DNA of 25,121 nucleotides from Bordetella parapertussis. GTDB lineage: Bacteria > Pseudomonadota > Gammaproteobacteria > Burkholderiales > SG8-41. Numbering within the stretch: position 1 is the stretch's first letter; every line of letters starts with the position of its first letter. A program made the translations under genes and the position numbers. Positions 5,765 to 13,306 of the stretch are shown piece after piece. The stretch lies in NCBI GenBank assembly GCA_945863085.1, contig CAMBCD010000003.1, positions 1 to 25,121 on the forward strand, written 5' to 3'. The notes below the pieces were generated by a model. It made no database searches, was not told where the DNA came from, and was given only the letters and a program-made list of their open reading frames with translations.

Positions 5765-6249
5765 GCGCGCCGCGCATGCCCTCGACGCCGGCGGTGCTGG
5801 CCCTGCGCGCGGCGGGGGTCGCCTTCACGCCGCATTTTTATGATTACGAGGAACGCGGCGGCACCACGGTGTCGGCACGCGAACTCGGTGTCGCCGAACA
5901 TGCGGTGATCAAGACCCTGGTGATGCAGGACGAAGCCGCGCGGCCCTGCGTCGTGCTGATGCACGGCGATTGCGAGGTCTCGACCAAGGCGCTGGCGCGG
6001 ATCATCGGCGTCAAACGCATCGAGCCCTGCAAACCGGAAGTGGCCGAGCGCCATACTGGTTACCGGGTCGGCGGCACCTCGCCATTCGGCACACGGCGCA
6101 AAATGCCGGTCTATTTCGAACAAACCGCGCTCGAACTGCCGGGCATCTACATCAACGGCGGCAGCCGCGGTTTCCTGGTCGGCATCCCGCCGCAGGCTGT
6201 GGTCAGCCTGCTGCAGCCGGAACTGGTGACGGTCGCCATCAGGCCTTGA
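5761..6249 (+). CDS. ybaK: Cys-tRNA(Pro)/Cys-tRNA(Cys) deacylase YbaK/EbsC
   Basis: Trans-editing enzyme that hydrolyses Cys-tRNA(Pro) made in error by prolyl-tRNA synthetase. The 162-aa product has the YbaK layout: TPAVLALRAAGVAF at the N-terminus, AVIKTLVM with the conserved lysine (K51), HGDCEVSTKALAR, GYRVGGTSPFGTRRKMPV and YINGGSRGFLVGI. I chose the ATG at 5761, which overlaps the stop of the upstream Nudix gene in ATGA. An upstream in-frame ATG (5740) would lie inside that gene. It is the second gene of a two-gene plus-strand unit; the next gene starts 55 bp further on. Confidence 0.93.
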   Translation: MSAPRMPSTPAVLALRAAGVAFTPHFYDYEERGGTTVSARELGVAEHAVIKTLVMQDEAARPCVVLMHGDCEVSTKALARIIGVKRIEPCKPEVAERHTGYRVGGTSPFGTRRKMPVYFEQTALELPGIYINGGSRGFLVGIPPQAVVSLLQPELVTVAIRP

Positions 6250-6304
6250 GCCGATCCGGCATTCACCCATTTGCAGCGCCGGATGGGGCATTATTGCGTT
6301 AGCC

Positions 6305-7465
6305 ATGGCGAATGCTTCCGCATCCTCGAAACCGACCCTCGGCCTGATCATGACCGGCGGCGGCGCGCGCGCCGCCTACCAGGTCGGCGTGATCCGTGCA
6401 TTGCACGAAATCCTGCCCAAGGACGTGCGCAACCCCTTTCCCATCATCTGCGGCACTTCCGCGGGCGCGATCAACGCGGCGGTGCTGGCCACCGATGCCG
6501 GCAATTTCCATCGCGGCGCGCGCCGGTTGATGACGGTCTGGAAAAATTTTCATGTCGAACAGGTCTATCGCGCCGACGCCTGGGGCGCTCTGGGCAACAG
6601 CGCGCGCTGGCTGATGACCGCGTTGTCCGGCGGCAGCCTCGACGGCCCGATCTCGCTGCTCGACAATTCACCGCTGGCCGACCTGCTCGGGCGCCACGTC
6701 GATTTCCCGGCGATCGGGCGCAATATCAACGCCGGCCACCTGCGGGCGTTTGCGGTCACCTGTTCCGGCTATTCCTCGGGCCAGTCGGTGACGTTTTACG
6801 AAGGCAATGCGAAGTTGGAGAACTGGGAGCGCGCGCGCCGCGTCGGCGTCGCGATGCCCATCGGCCTGCCGCACCTGATGGCGTCGAGCGCGCTGCCTTT
6901 CATTTTTCCGCCGGTGCTGATCAACCGCGAATATTTCGGCGACGGTTCGATGCGGCAGATTGCGCCGGTCAGTCCCGCGCTGCACCTCGGCGCCGACCGC
7001 CTGCTGGTGATCGGCGTCGGCCGCCAGGCCAAACAATCCGCGGTGCGCCAGCCGTCGAACGGTTATCCGTCGCTGGCACAGATTGCCGGCCATGCGCTGG
7101 ACAGCATTTTCCTTGACGCGCTGGAGGTTGATCTCGAGCGCCTGCAGCGCATCAACCGAACGCTGAGCATCATTCCGGCGGCAACGCTGGCCCAAAACGG
7201 TTATCCGCTGCGCGCCGTTGAATTCCGCGTGATGACGCCCAGCGTGCCGCTGAGCCAGATTGCGGCACAGTACGCGCATGACCTGCCGCGGGTGATCCGC
7301 GGACTGCTGCAGACCGTCGGCGCGATGAAACGCACCGGCTCCAACCTGGTGTCGTACCTGCTGTTCGAAAAAGCCTATTGCCGTGCGCTGATCCAGCTCG
7401 GTTATCGCGACACGATGGCGCAGCAGGACGATTTGATTGCCTTCCTCGGTTACGGCCCGCAGTAA
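6305..7465 (+). CDS. Patatin-like phospholipase
   Basis: A 386-aa Ser-Asp dyad lipid acyl hydrolase. Seen: glycine-rich oxyanion loop TGGGARAAYQVG (residues 17-28), nucleophile elbow GTSAG (S52) and catalytic aspartate in GDGSMRQ (D213). A C-terminal extension of about 160 residues includes SIIPAATLAQNGYPLRAVEF. No signal peptide is visible, so the protein is probably cytosolic or peripheral on the inner membrane. The stop TAA shares a base with the ATG of the following methyltransferase (TAATG), so the two genes are coupled. The substrate cannot be told from the sequence. Confidence 0.92.
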   Translation: MANASASSKPTLGLIMTGGGARAAYQVGVIRALHEILPKDVRNPFPIICGTSAGAINAAVLATDAGNFHRGARRLMTVWKNFHVEQVYRADAWGALGNSARWLMTALSGGSLDGPISLLDNSPLADLLGRHVDFPAIGRNINAGHLRAFAVTCSGYSSGQSVTFYEGNAKLENWERARRVGVAMPIGLPHLMASSALPFIFPPVLINREYFGDGSMRQIAPVSPALHLGADRLLVIGVGRQAKQSAVRQPSNGYPSLAQIAGHALDSIFLDALEVDLERLQRINRTLSIIPAATLAQNGYPLRAVEFRVMTPSVPLSQIAAQYAHDLPRVIRGLLQTVGAMKRTGSNLVSYLLFEKAYCRALIQLGYRDTMAQQDDLIAFLGYGPQ

Positions 7466-8079
7466 TGTCCCGGTCCCCGCCGGTCAAGCCCTGGGCTGAG
7501 GCCTGCGAGCGCAACCGCGCGCCCATCCTTGAAGTGCTGCGCGGCGCGTTTGCCGGGGCGACCCAGGTGCTGGAAATCGGTTCCGGCACCGGCCAGCATG
7601 CGGTGTTTTTCGCCGCGGCATTGCCGCATCTGGTCTGGCAACCCAGCGACCGTCCCGAACACCTGCCCGGCATTGCTGCGTGGCGCGACGATGCCGGACT
7701 GCCCAACCTGCGTGCGCCGCTGGCGCTGGATGTCGATGCGGCAGAATGGCCGGTGGCGGAATGCGATGCGCTGTTCAGCTCCAATACGCTGCACATCATG
7801 TCGTGGGCGTCGGTGGAAAATTTTTTTCGCGGGGCAGGGCGTGTGCTGCTGCCCGGCGGCGTGCTCGCGGTATACGGCCCCTTCAGTTATGGCGGCCGGC
7901 ATACCGCGGAATCGAATGCGCGTTTTGATGCCTTCCTGCGCGAGCGCGATTCCCTGAGCGGCGTGCGTGATTTCGATGTGGTTTCTGCGCTCGCGCAGCG
8001 GCACGGCCTGGTCCTGTCTGACGATCATGCCTTGCCCGCCAACAACCGCGTGCTGACCTGGCGGCGCATGGGCGGATGA
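7465..8079 (+). CDS. DUF938 family SAM-dependent methyltransferase-like protein
   Basis: A 204-aa class I methyltransferase fold protein of the DUF938 family; its substrate is unknown. The family pattern is clear: CERNRAPILEVLRGAF, SAM-binding motif I VLEIGSGTGQHAVFFA (about residues 35-50), LPHLVWQPSDRPEHLPGI, LFSSNTLHIMSW, and GAGRVLLPGGVLAVYGPFSY. It ends LPANNRVLTWRR. I chose the ATG at 7465, which overlaps the patatin stop by one base. The longer open frame upstream lies inside the patatin gene. Some family members are fused to or near isoprenoid- and lipid-related genes, but this context gives only the patatin neighbour. Confidence 0.92.
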   Translation: MSRSPPVKPWAEACERNRAPILEVLRGAFAGATQVLEIGSGTGQHAVFFAAALPHLVWQPSDRPEHLPGIAAWRDDAGLPNLRAPLALDVDAAEWPVAECDALFSSNTLHIMSWASVENFFRGAGRVLLPGGVLAVYGPFSYGGRHTAESNARFDAFLRERDSLSGVRDFDVVSALAQRHGLVLSDDHALPANNRVLTWRRMGG

Positions 8080-8255
8080 TGCGCTTGCCAGTGGCCGGCG
8101 TACTGGGTATAGGGTATAAAACGGCATAAAGGCTGATCAGCGTAAAAAAGTAAAAAATCGATGGCAGAAGACGGCGGCCCCCGATCTGCCGCGCCCGATG
8201 AAGCATCCGCAGTTTGTACGTAGTTTTTTACTCCCACGGATCACCGGAGAGCAGC

Positions 8256-8765
8256 ATGAGTCGTGCATTTGTCAAAGAAAGCGACGACGATTTCAGCGCG
8301 GGCGAACTGCCCGAGCGGCCGGTGCCTGCGCACGCCAATTATGTGACGCCGCTGGGGCTGGAGCAGTTGCGCACGCGGGTGCGCGAACTGGCCGAGCAGC
8401 ACGAGCAACTGAAGGCGGTCTCCGCGGATGATTCGGAGGCCAAGCGCAAGCTGCGTGAAGTCGAACGCGACCAGCGTTATTTCAACACCCAGCTGGAGCG
8501 CGCCGAACTGGTCGATCCCGCGCAGCAGCCGCACGGCGAGGTGCATTTTGGCGCCACCGTGGAGGTCGAGGATGCTGATGGCGGCGTCCAGGAGTTCAGC
8601 ATTGTCGGTGATGATGAGGCCGATGGTGCCGCGGGCAAGATCAGCTGGGGTTCACCGCTGGCGCGGTCACTGCTCGGCGCGCGCAGCGGCGACACCGTGA
8701 AATGGCAGCGGCCCGCCGGCACCACCGAAGTTGAAATCATTGCCATCCGCTACGCTGCGCGGTAA
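8256..8765 (+). CDS. GreA/GreB-family transcript cleavage factor
   Basis: Binds the RNA polymerase secondary channel and stimulates cleavage of backtracked RNA. The 169-aa protein begins MSRAFVKESDDDF, the N-terminal extension seen in many betaproteobacterial GreB-like proteins. An N-terminal coiled coil follows (LRTRVRELAEQHEQLK to FNTQLERAELVD) with acidic tip residues (SADDSE). The FKBP-like C-terminal domain contains VHFGATVEVED, FSIVGDDEAD and SWGSPLARSLLGARSGDTV. The tip differs from the E. coli GreB DRSEN pattern. The ATG at 8256 is chosen because GGAGAG lies 5-6 nt upstream. The 176 bp in front hold A/T-rich repeats (GGGTATAGGGTATAAAA) and no gene. Confidence 0.85.
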   Translation: MSRAFVKESDDDFSAGELPERPVPAHANYVTPLGLEQLRTRVRELAEQHEQLKAVSADDSEAKRKLREVERDQRYFNTQLERAELVDPAQQPHGEVHFGATVEVEDADGGVQEFSIVGDDEADGAAGKISWGSPLARSLLGARSGDTVKWQRPAGTTEVEIIAIRYAAR

Positions 8766-8850
8766 ACTGTAAGCTATTGTTTTTATTATTGTTTTTGCCG
8801 TACCTTTTACTGTACCCTTTGATCACTCCCTCAGCGGCGGGCGCCGACGC

Positions 8851-9798
8851 ATGAAATTTCTGGCACTGGCATGTGCATTACTGCTTGAGCAGGCGTGGCC
8901 GCTGCGCCGCGGCAATCCGCTGTACGCGGGCTTCGAACGTTACGCCGATTACCTGGAGCGGCAGTTCTACGGATTGCAGGCGAGCCACGGCGCGATCGCC
9001 TGGCTGGTGGCGGTGTTGCCGCTGGCGCTGCTGACGCTGGCCGGTTATGCCCTGCTGCGCGAAGCCAGCGTGCTGCTGGCCATGGCATGGAGTGTTGCCG
9101 TGCTCTACGTGGCGATGGGCTTCCGCCGTTTCAGCCATTGTTTTACCGAAATCGCACAGGCCCTGCGCGCCGCGAAGCAAGTCCCCTTGGGGGGTGAACA
9201 GAATGTCAATCTTGCACGTGACGTGCTGGGCCGCTGGCGCGGCGTGCCGGCCGATGAACTGAATGCCGCAGAGATTTCACGGGTGGCGATCGAACTGGGC
9301 CTGCTGCAGGCGCATCGTTATGTGCTGGGCCCGATTTTCTGGTTCGTCGTGCTCGGACCGGTGGGCGCACTGGTTTATCGTGCGGCCGACCTGCTGGCGG
9401 ATCGCTGGGGCAGGCAGTTGCAACCGGAACAACGCGCTTTCGCGCAGTTTGCCGAACGCGCCTTTTTCTGGATCGACTGGCTGCCGGCGCGGATTACTGC
9501 GGCGAGTTTTGCCATCGCCGGCAACTTCGAGGATGCCGCGTATTGCTGGCGCACGCAGGCGGCCGGCTGGGGGCGCGGCGCCGAGGGCGTGGTGCTGGCC
9601 AGCGGCGCCGGGGCGCTGGGCGTCAAACTCGGCGGCGTCCTGCGCGAGGACGGCATGCTCAACCAGCGGCCGGAACTGGGCATAGGCGACGAGGTGAATG
9701 TCGAGGATCTGCGCAGCGTGGTGGGCCTGATCTGGCGCGCGCTGGTGTTGTGGCTGGTGTCGCTGCTGATAGTGTCGATGGCGCGCGTCGTCAGCTAG
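8851..9798 (+). CDS. CobD/CbiB-family membrane protein
   Basis: A 315-aa polytopic inner-membrane protein of the CobD/CbiB (AmpE-related) group found in Betaproteobacteria. Genuine CobD/CbiB attaches aminopropanol to cobyric acid. No other cobalamin genes are nearby and the family's function in this context is unproven, so the corrin role should not be assumed. Seen: LEQAWPLRRGNPLYAGFERYADYLE, membrane segments around residues 50-90, YVAMGFRRFSHCFTEIAQAL, and a LGPIFWFVVLGPVGALVYRAADLL segment matching the CobD core. AERAFFWIDWLPARITAASFAIAGNFEDA follows, then a C-terminal helix. It converges with rsgA, leaving 19 bp between the two stops. Confidence 0.85.
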   Translation: MKFLALACALLLEQAWPLRRGNPLYAGFERYADYLERQFYGLQASHGAIAWLVAVLPLALLTLAGYALLREASVLLAMAWSVAVLYVAMGFRRFSHCFTEIAQALRAAKQVPLGGEQNVNLARDVLGRWRGVPADELNAAEISRVAIELGLLQAHRYVLGPIFWFVVLGPVGALVYRAADLLADRWGRQLQPEQRAFAQFAERAFFWIDWLPARITAASFAIAGNFEDAAYCWRTQAAGWGRGAEGVVLASGAGALGVKLGGVLREDGMLNQRPELGIGDEVNVEDLRSVVGLIWRALVLWLVSLLIVSMARVVS

Positions 9799-9817
9799 AT
9801 ATCAGAACCAGAAAGAA

Positions 9818-10735
9818 CTAGAACTGCTTCTGCTGGCGCAGGTTGTCCGACGCCAGCCGGCGATATACCGCCAGCCGCCGCGTATCAATGTGCCCTGCCT
9901 CATGCGCCGCCGTAATCGCGCATCCCGGCTCTTCCAGGTGGCGGCAGTCACGGAAGCGGCATTGCCCGAGGTAGGGCCGGAACTCGATGAACGCTGCCGC
10001 GAGGTCGGCAACCCCGAGGTGATGCACGCCGAAGGCCTGCACGCCGGGCGTGTCGATGATGTCGCTGCTGGCGTCGAGGTGATGCAGCCGCGCATGTGAA
10101 GTCGTGTGTTTGCCGGTGCCCAGCGCAGCGGAAACCTCCTGCGTCAGCGCCCGGACCTGCGGCGCCAGCTGGTTCAGGATGGTCGATTTGCCCATGCCCG
10201 ACTCGCCGACCAGCACGCTGCGATGACCGGTGAGATGTGCGCGCAGTTCATCCACGCCCTCGGTCGCAATCAGCTTCAGCAGCGGATAACCCATCGCCGT
10301 ATACAGCTTCAGTGCGACTGCTGACTTGGCGGATTCCGGCAGATCCGCCTTGTTGAGCACGATCAGCGGGCGGATGCCGGCGTGTTCGGCAGCGGCCAGG
10401 CAGCAGTCGAGCACATCGAGGTCGAAGGAGGGTACCGGTGCGACCACCGTGACCATTTGCGTGACATTGGCGGCGATGAGCTTCTGCTTCCAGCGGTCGG
10501 AGCGGTAGAGCAGCGTCTGCCGCGGCAGGCAGTTGTCGATGACGCCCTGCTCATCGTTCTGCGCGGTGACGGTGACCTGGTCGCCGCAGGCGTAGTCGGT
10601 GCGCTTGCCGCGGGTCACGCAGTCGCGCACGCGGCCGTCCGCGCATTCGACCAGGAAGCGCCGGCCGAAGGCGGCGGTGATCCGGCCCTGCGTTGCGGGG
10701 TCAGAGGTCCCCTGTGCTGGGATTTCGGAGGTCAC
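9818..10735 (-). CDS. rsgA: Ribosome small subunit-dependent GTPase A
   Basis: Late 30S-subunit assembly GTPase. The 305-aa protein shows the diagnostic circular permutation: G4 NKAD (128-131) comes before G1 GESGMGKST (177-185) and G3 DTPG (228-231). An N-terminal OB domain (about 15-70) and a C-terminal zinc knuckle (C259, C264, H266, C272 in CRFRDCRHLEEPGC) flank the GTPase. The start is a GTG placed directly after the phhB TGA (TGAGTG). There is no obvious Shine-Dalgarno sequence, so translation is probably coupled to phhB. It is the last gene of the M48 protease-phhB-rsgA operon. Confidence 0.96.
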   Translation of the reverse strand: MTSEIPAQGTSDPATQGRITAAFGRRFLVECADGRVRDCVTRGKRTDYACGDQVTVTAQNDEQGVIDNCLPRQTLLYRSDRWKQKLIAANVTQMVTVVAPVPSFDLDVLDCCLAAAEHAGIRPLIVLNKADLPESAKSAVALKLYTAMGYPLLKLIATEGVDELRAHLTGHRSVLVGESGMGKSTILNQLAPQVRALTQEVSAALGTGKHTTSHARLHHLDASSDIIDTPGVQAFGVHHLGVADLAAAFIEFRPYLGQCRFRDCRHLEEPGCAITAAHEAGHIDTRRLAVYRRLASDNLRQQKQF

Positions 10736-11065
10736 TCAGAGGTCAAACAAGGCGTCGATCTTGGCGGCGCAGATGAAATCGTTCTGCGACAGGCCGCCGA
10801 TGGCGTGGGTGATGTAATCGACCCGGCATTGTTTGTAGCCCACGGCCAGGTCGGGATGGTGGTCTTCGCGGTGCGAAATCCATGCCGTTGCGTTCACGAA
10901 GGCCATGGTCTCGTGGTAGTTGCGGAACTCGTAGGTTTTGCTCAGCACGCCATTGGCAACAGCCCAGCCCTTGAGGTGTTTCAGCAGCAGTGCAACCTCA
11001 TCCGCCGTCAGGGGTGCTACGCCACCCTCGCAGGGCTTGCATTTTTTCTGCGCAAGATCATTCAT
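10736..11065 (-). CDS. phhB: 4a-hydroxytetrahydrobiopterin dehydratase (PCD/DCoH)
   Basis: Dehydrates pterin-4a-carbinolamine in recycling of the tetrahydrobiopterin cofactor, for example of phenylalanine hydroxylase. The protein is about 109 aa, normal for the family. The active-site region SHREDHHPDLAVGYKQCRVDYITHAI is intact, with LLKHLKGWAVANGVLSKTYEF before it and GGLSQNDFICAAKIDAL after it. GTG (11068) and ATG (11065) starts are adjacent and I report the ATG. It lies 13 nt after the M48 protease stop and its own stop touches the rsgA start. No phenylalanine hydroxylase gene is in the window. Confidence 0.93.
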   Translation of the reverse strand: MNDLAQKKCKPCEGGVAPLTADEVALLLKHLKGWAVANGVLSKTYEFRNYHETMAFVNATAWISHREDHHPDLAVGYKQCRVDYITHAIGGLSQNDFICAAKIDALFDL

Positions 11066-11078
11066 CACCCGGCCCCGC

Positions 11079-12329
11079 TCAGTGTGCGCCCGCAGCCTGC
11101 TGCAGCCGCGCGATGCGCGTGGTGGCCGGCGGGTGCGAATCGTAAACTGCCGAATACAGCGGATCCGGTGTCAGCGTCGAGGCGTTGTCCTTGTAGAGTT
11201 TGACCAGCGCCGTGATCAGGTCGGAGGCGGGGGTGTACTGTGCGGCGAAGGCGTCAGCCTCGAATTCGTGCTTGCGTGACACCATCGCGCTCAGCGGCTG
11301 GAACAGGAAGGTGAACACCGGCACCACGATCGAAAACAGCACCAGCGCCATCGCGGTCGACGGCGTGGTCACGCCGATGCCTTCGTAGAACCAGGGTTTG
11401 TCGAGCACCCAGCCGAGCAGCCAGAGGAAACCGAGGCTGATCGCAAAAATGCCGGCGATGCGCTTGATCACGTGTTTCAGCTTGAAGTGGCCCAGTTCAT
11501 GCGCCAGCACAGCCTCGACTTCCTGCGGTTCCAGGCGTTCCAGCAGGGTGTCGAAAAACACGATGCGCTTGGTTTTGCCGAAGCCGGTGAAATAGGCATT
11601 GCCGTGGCTGGAGCGGCGTGAACCGTCCATGACCATCAGGCCCCTGACCTTGAAGCCGCAGCGCTCGAGCAGGCGTTCGACGCGTTCCTTCATTGCCGCA
11701 TCGGTCAGCGGTGAAAACTTGTTGAACAGCGGCGCGATCCAGGTCGGATACACCGCCAGCATCAGGATGTTGAAGGCCATCCAGGTCAGCCAGGCATAAA
11801 ACCACCACCATTCGCCCATGCGCTCCATCAGCCACAGCACGGTGGCGATCAGCGGCAGGCCGAGCGCGGCGCCGACCACCAGGCCCTTGATGAAATCGAT
11901 CCAGAACAGCTTCACGGTGACCTTGTTGAAACCGTAACGCTCTTCGATGACAAAGGTGCGGTAGAGGCTGAACGGGATGTCGATGACCATCGATACCACG
12001 GCGACACCGGCGATCAGCGCCAGGCCGCGCACGATGCCGGGTTCGAACCAGGTCGTGGTCAGTTCGTGCAGTGCCTGCAGGCCGCCGCCAAAAGTGAAAG
12101 TGAGCGCAACCGCAGCCTCGACCACCACGCTGAGCATCGCGAAACGGGTCTTGGTGGCGGTGTAGTCTGCCGCGCGCTGGTGGGCGTCCAGCGTGATGAC
12201 GTCGGCAAACTGCGCCGGCACGGCGTTGCGGTGGGTCAGCACATGGGCGGCGTGGCGCGCCGACAGCCACAGGCGGGCGGCGACGGTCAGCAGCAGGGCG
12301 ATCAGGAAAACGAGGCCGAAGGTATGCAT
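11079..12329 (-). CDS. M48 family integral-membrane metallopeptidase (Ste24-like)
   Basis: A zinc protease of the Ste24/CAAX-prenyl-protease-1 group, in the inner membrane with the active site facing an internal chamber. The 416-aa sequence has an N-terminal M48_N-type domain (VITLDAHQRAADYTATKTRFAM; IDIPFSLYRTFVIEERYGFNK) and several membrane helices. The HExxH motif is HELGH at residues 277-281, and the third zinc ligand is in HEFEADAFA (about E355). Bacteria of this type lack prenylated proteins, so a quality-control or house-cleaning role is the usual inference. It is first in the minus-strand operon with phhB and rsgA, and divergent from orn. Confidence 0.94.
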   Translation of the reverse strand: MHTFGLVFLIALLLTVAARLWLSARHAAHVLTHRNAVPAQFADVITLDAHQRAADYTATKTRFAMLSVVVEAAVALTFTFGGGLQALHELTTTWFEPGIVRGLALIAGVAVVSMVIDIPFSLYRTFVIEERYGFNKVTVKLFWIDFIKGLVVGAALGLPLIATVLWLMERMGEWWWFYAWLTWMAFNILMLAVYPTWIAPLFNKFSPLTDAAMKERVERLLERCGFKVRGLMVMDGSRRSSHGNAYFTGFGKTKRIVFFDTLLERLEPQEVEAVLAHELGHFKLKHVIKRIAGIFAISLGFLWLLGWVLDKPWFYEGIGVTTPSTAMALVLFSIVVPVFTFLFQPLSAMVSRKHEFEADAFAAQYTPASDLITALVKLYKDNASTLTPDPLYSAVYDSHPPATTRIARLQQAAGAH

Positions 12330-12421
12330 ATTTTTATGGGAAGTTGCGGGCTGGGGGTGCAGGCATGTGACACAATGGGTGCCTGAAAATTCCCGAATAT
12401 TGAAAGTTACATAAATAATGA

Positions 12422-12457
12422 CAAAAACATGCCTCTGGCGAGGCTGTCATGTTTTTG
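12422..12457. promoter_or_regulatory. Long palindrome in the orn leader
   Basis: CAAAAACATG (12422-12431) and CATGTTTTTG (12448-12457) form a perfect 10-bp arm pair. Inside, CCTC and GAGG pair over a TGGC tetraloop, leaving a 4-nt bulge (CTGT). The palindrome lies 29 bp before orn in the 157-bp divergent region. It could be a leader hairpin, a protein-binding site or a weak attenuator. Confidence 0.5.
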
Positions 12458-12486
12458 GAAAAGATCAATAAAACATCAAAATCATT

Positions 12487-13032
12487 ATGGCACAGGATCC
12501 CAACGCCCTCATCTGGATCGACATGGAGATGAGCGGGCTGAACCCCGAAACCGACCGTGTACTGGAAATCGCGATCGTCATCACCGATGCCCAGCTCAAC
12601 ACCGTGGCCGAAGCCCCGGTATTGGTGATTCATCAGCCGGATTCGGTGCTCGACGTGATGGACAACTGGAACAAATCGACCCACAAAAAATCCGGACTGA
12701 TTGATCGGGTGAAAGCATCAGTGCTGACCGAAGCCGAGGTTGAGGATCAGATGGTCGCGTTCCTGGCGCAGCATGTGCCGAAAGGCGTGTCGCCGATCTG
12801 CGGCAACTCGGTGCACCAGGACCGGCGCTTCCTGGTCAAGTACCTGCCGAAGCTGGATGATTATTTCCATTACCGCCTGATCGACGTCAGCACGCTAAAA
12901 GAGCTGGCGCGGCGCTGGAAACCGGAAGTGCTGGGCGGGATGGTCAAACACGGCAAGCATGAAGCGCTGGCCGACATCCATGAGTCCATCGCGGAGTTGC
13001 GCTACTACCGCGAACAGATCATGAAAATCTGA
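12487..13032 (+). CDS. orn: Oligoribonuclease
   Basis: A 3'-5' exoribonuclease that degrades diribonucleotides, including pGpG from c-di-GMP turnover; cytosolic homodimer. The 181-aa length is standard. All DEDDh residues are present: D12 and E14 in [12 protein letters not shown]112 in HQDRRF, H158 and D163 in [13 protein letters not shown]. Other family signatures are [11 protein letters not shown] and [10 protein letters not shown]. It is divergent from the M48 protease gene, a common betaproteobacterial arrangement, and converges with the DUF6494 gene. Confidence 0.97.
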   Translation: MAQDPNALIWIDMEMSGLNPETDRVLEIAIVITDAQLNTVAEAPVLVIHQPDSVLDVMDNWNKSTHKKSGLIDRVKASVLTEAEVEDQMVAFLAQHVPKGVSPICGNSVHQDRRFLVKYLPKLDDYFHYRLIDVSTLKELARRWKPEVLGGMVKHGKHEALADIHESIAELRYYREQIMKI

Positions 13033-13048
13033 AGCGTCAGTTGGTTTT

Positions 13049-13101
13049 CGCGGCGGAATCTATCCGCGGCAGAATCAGCCGCGCGCGATTGTTTCTTTTT
13101 T
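13049..13101 (+). terminator. Possible orn terminator
   Basis: CGCGGC (13049-13054) can pair with GCCGCG (13078-13083), enclosing a second CCGCGG palindrome, and a T-rich run (TTGTTTCTTTTTT) follows a few bases later. The stem is short relative to its loop, so termination is plausible rather than clear. The T-run overlaps the stop codon of the converging DUF6494 gene. Confidence 0.4.
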
Positions 13102-13306
13102 AGTTCAGGTTCAGGTCCCCGTCGAATTTCACTTCCAGCGCCAGTGCGCCGACACTCAGGGTCATCGCCACCGGCAGCGATTCGCTGCCCTTGAGTTTGC
13201 CGTCCTCGATGGCTTTGCGCACCGCCTTCTCGATCGCCAGCTGTGAATTGACACCGACGGTTTTGAGAAACTTGCGGATGCTCATGTTCAGGGCTTCGTC
13301 GTTCAT
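13100..13306 (-). CDS. DUF6494-type small protein
   Basis: A 68-aa soluble protein with sequence MNDEALNMSIRKFLKTVGVN followed by SQLAIEKAVRKAIEDGKLKG, SLPVAMTLSVGALALEVKF and DGDL. This is the pattern I associate with DUF6494, small proteins of unknown function common in Proteobacteria. I chose the ATG at 13306, which overlaps the pgi stop in ATGA and has GGAG about 10 nt upstream. The much longer frame lies inside pgi. Translational coupling to pgi suggests co-expression, but no metabolic role can be read from the sequence. Confidence 0.75.
   Translation of the reverse strand: MNDEALNMSIRKFLKTVGVNSQLAIEKAVRKAIEDGKLKGSESLPVAMTLSVGALALEVKFDGDLNLN

Noticed and set aside
6271..7116. 281-codon plus-strand frame overlapping the patatin gene
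   Set aside because: Arg/Pro/Ala-rich shifted reading of the patatin gene, which has intact GTSAG and DGS motifs in its own frame.
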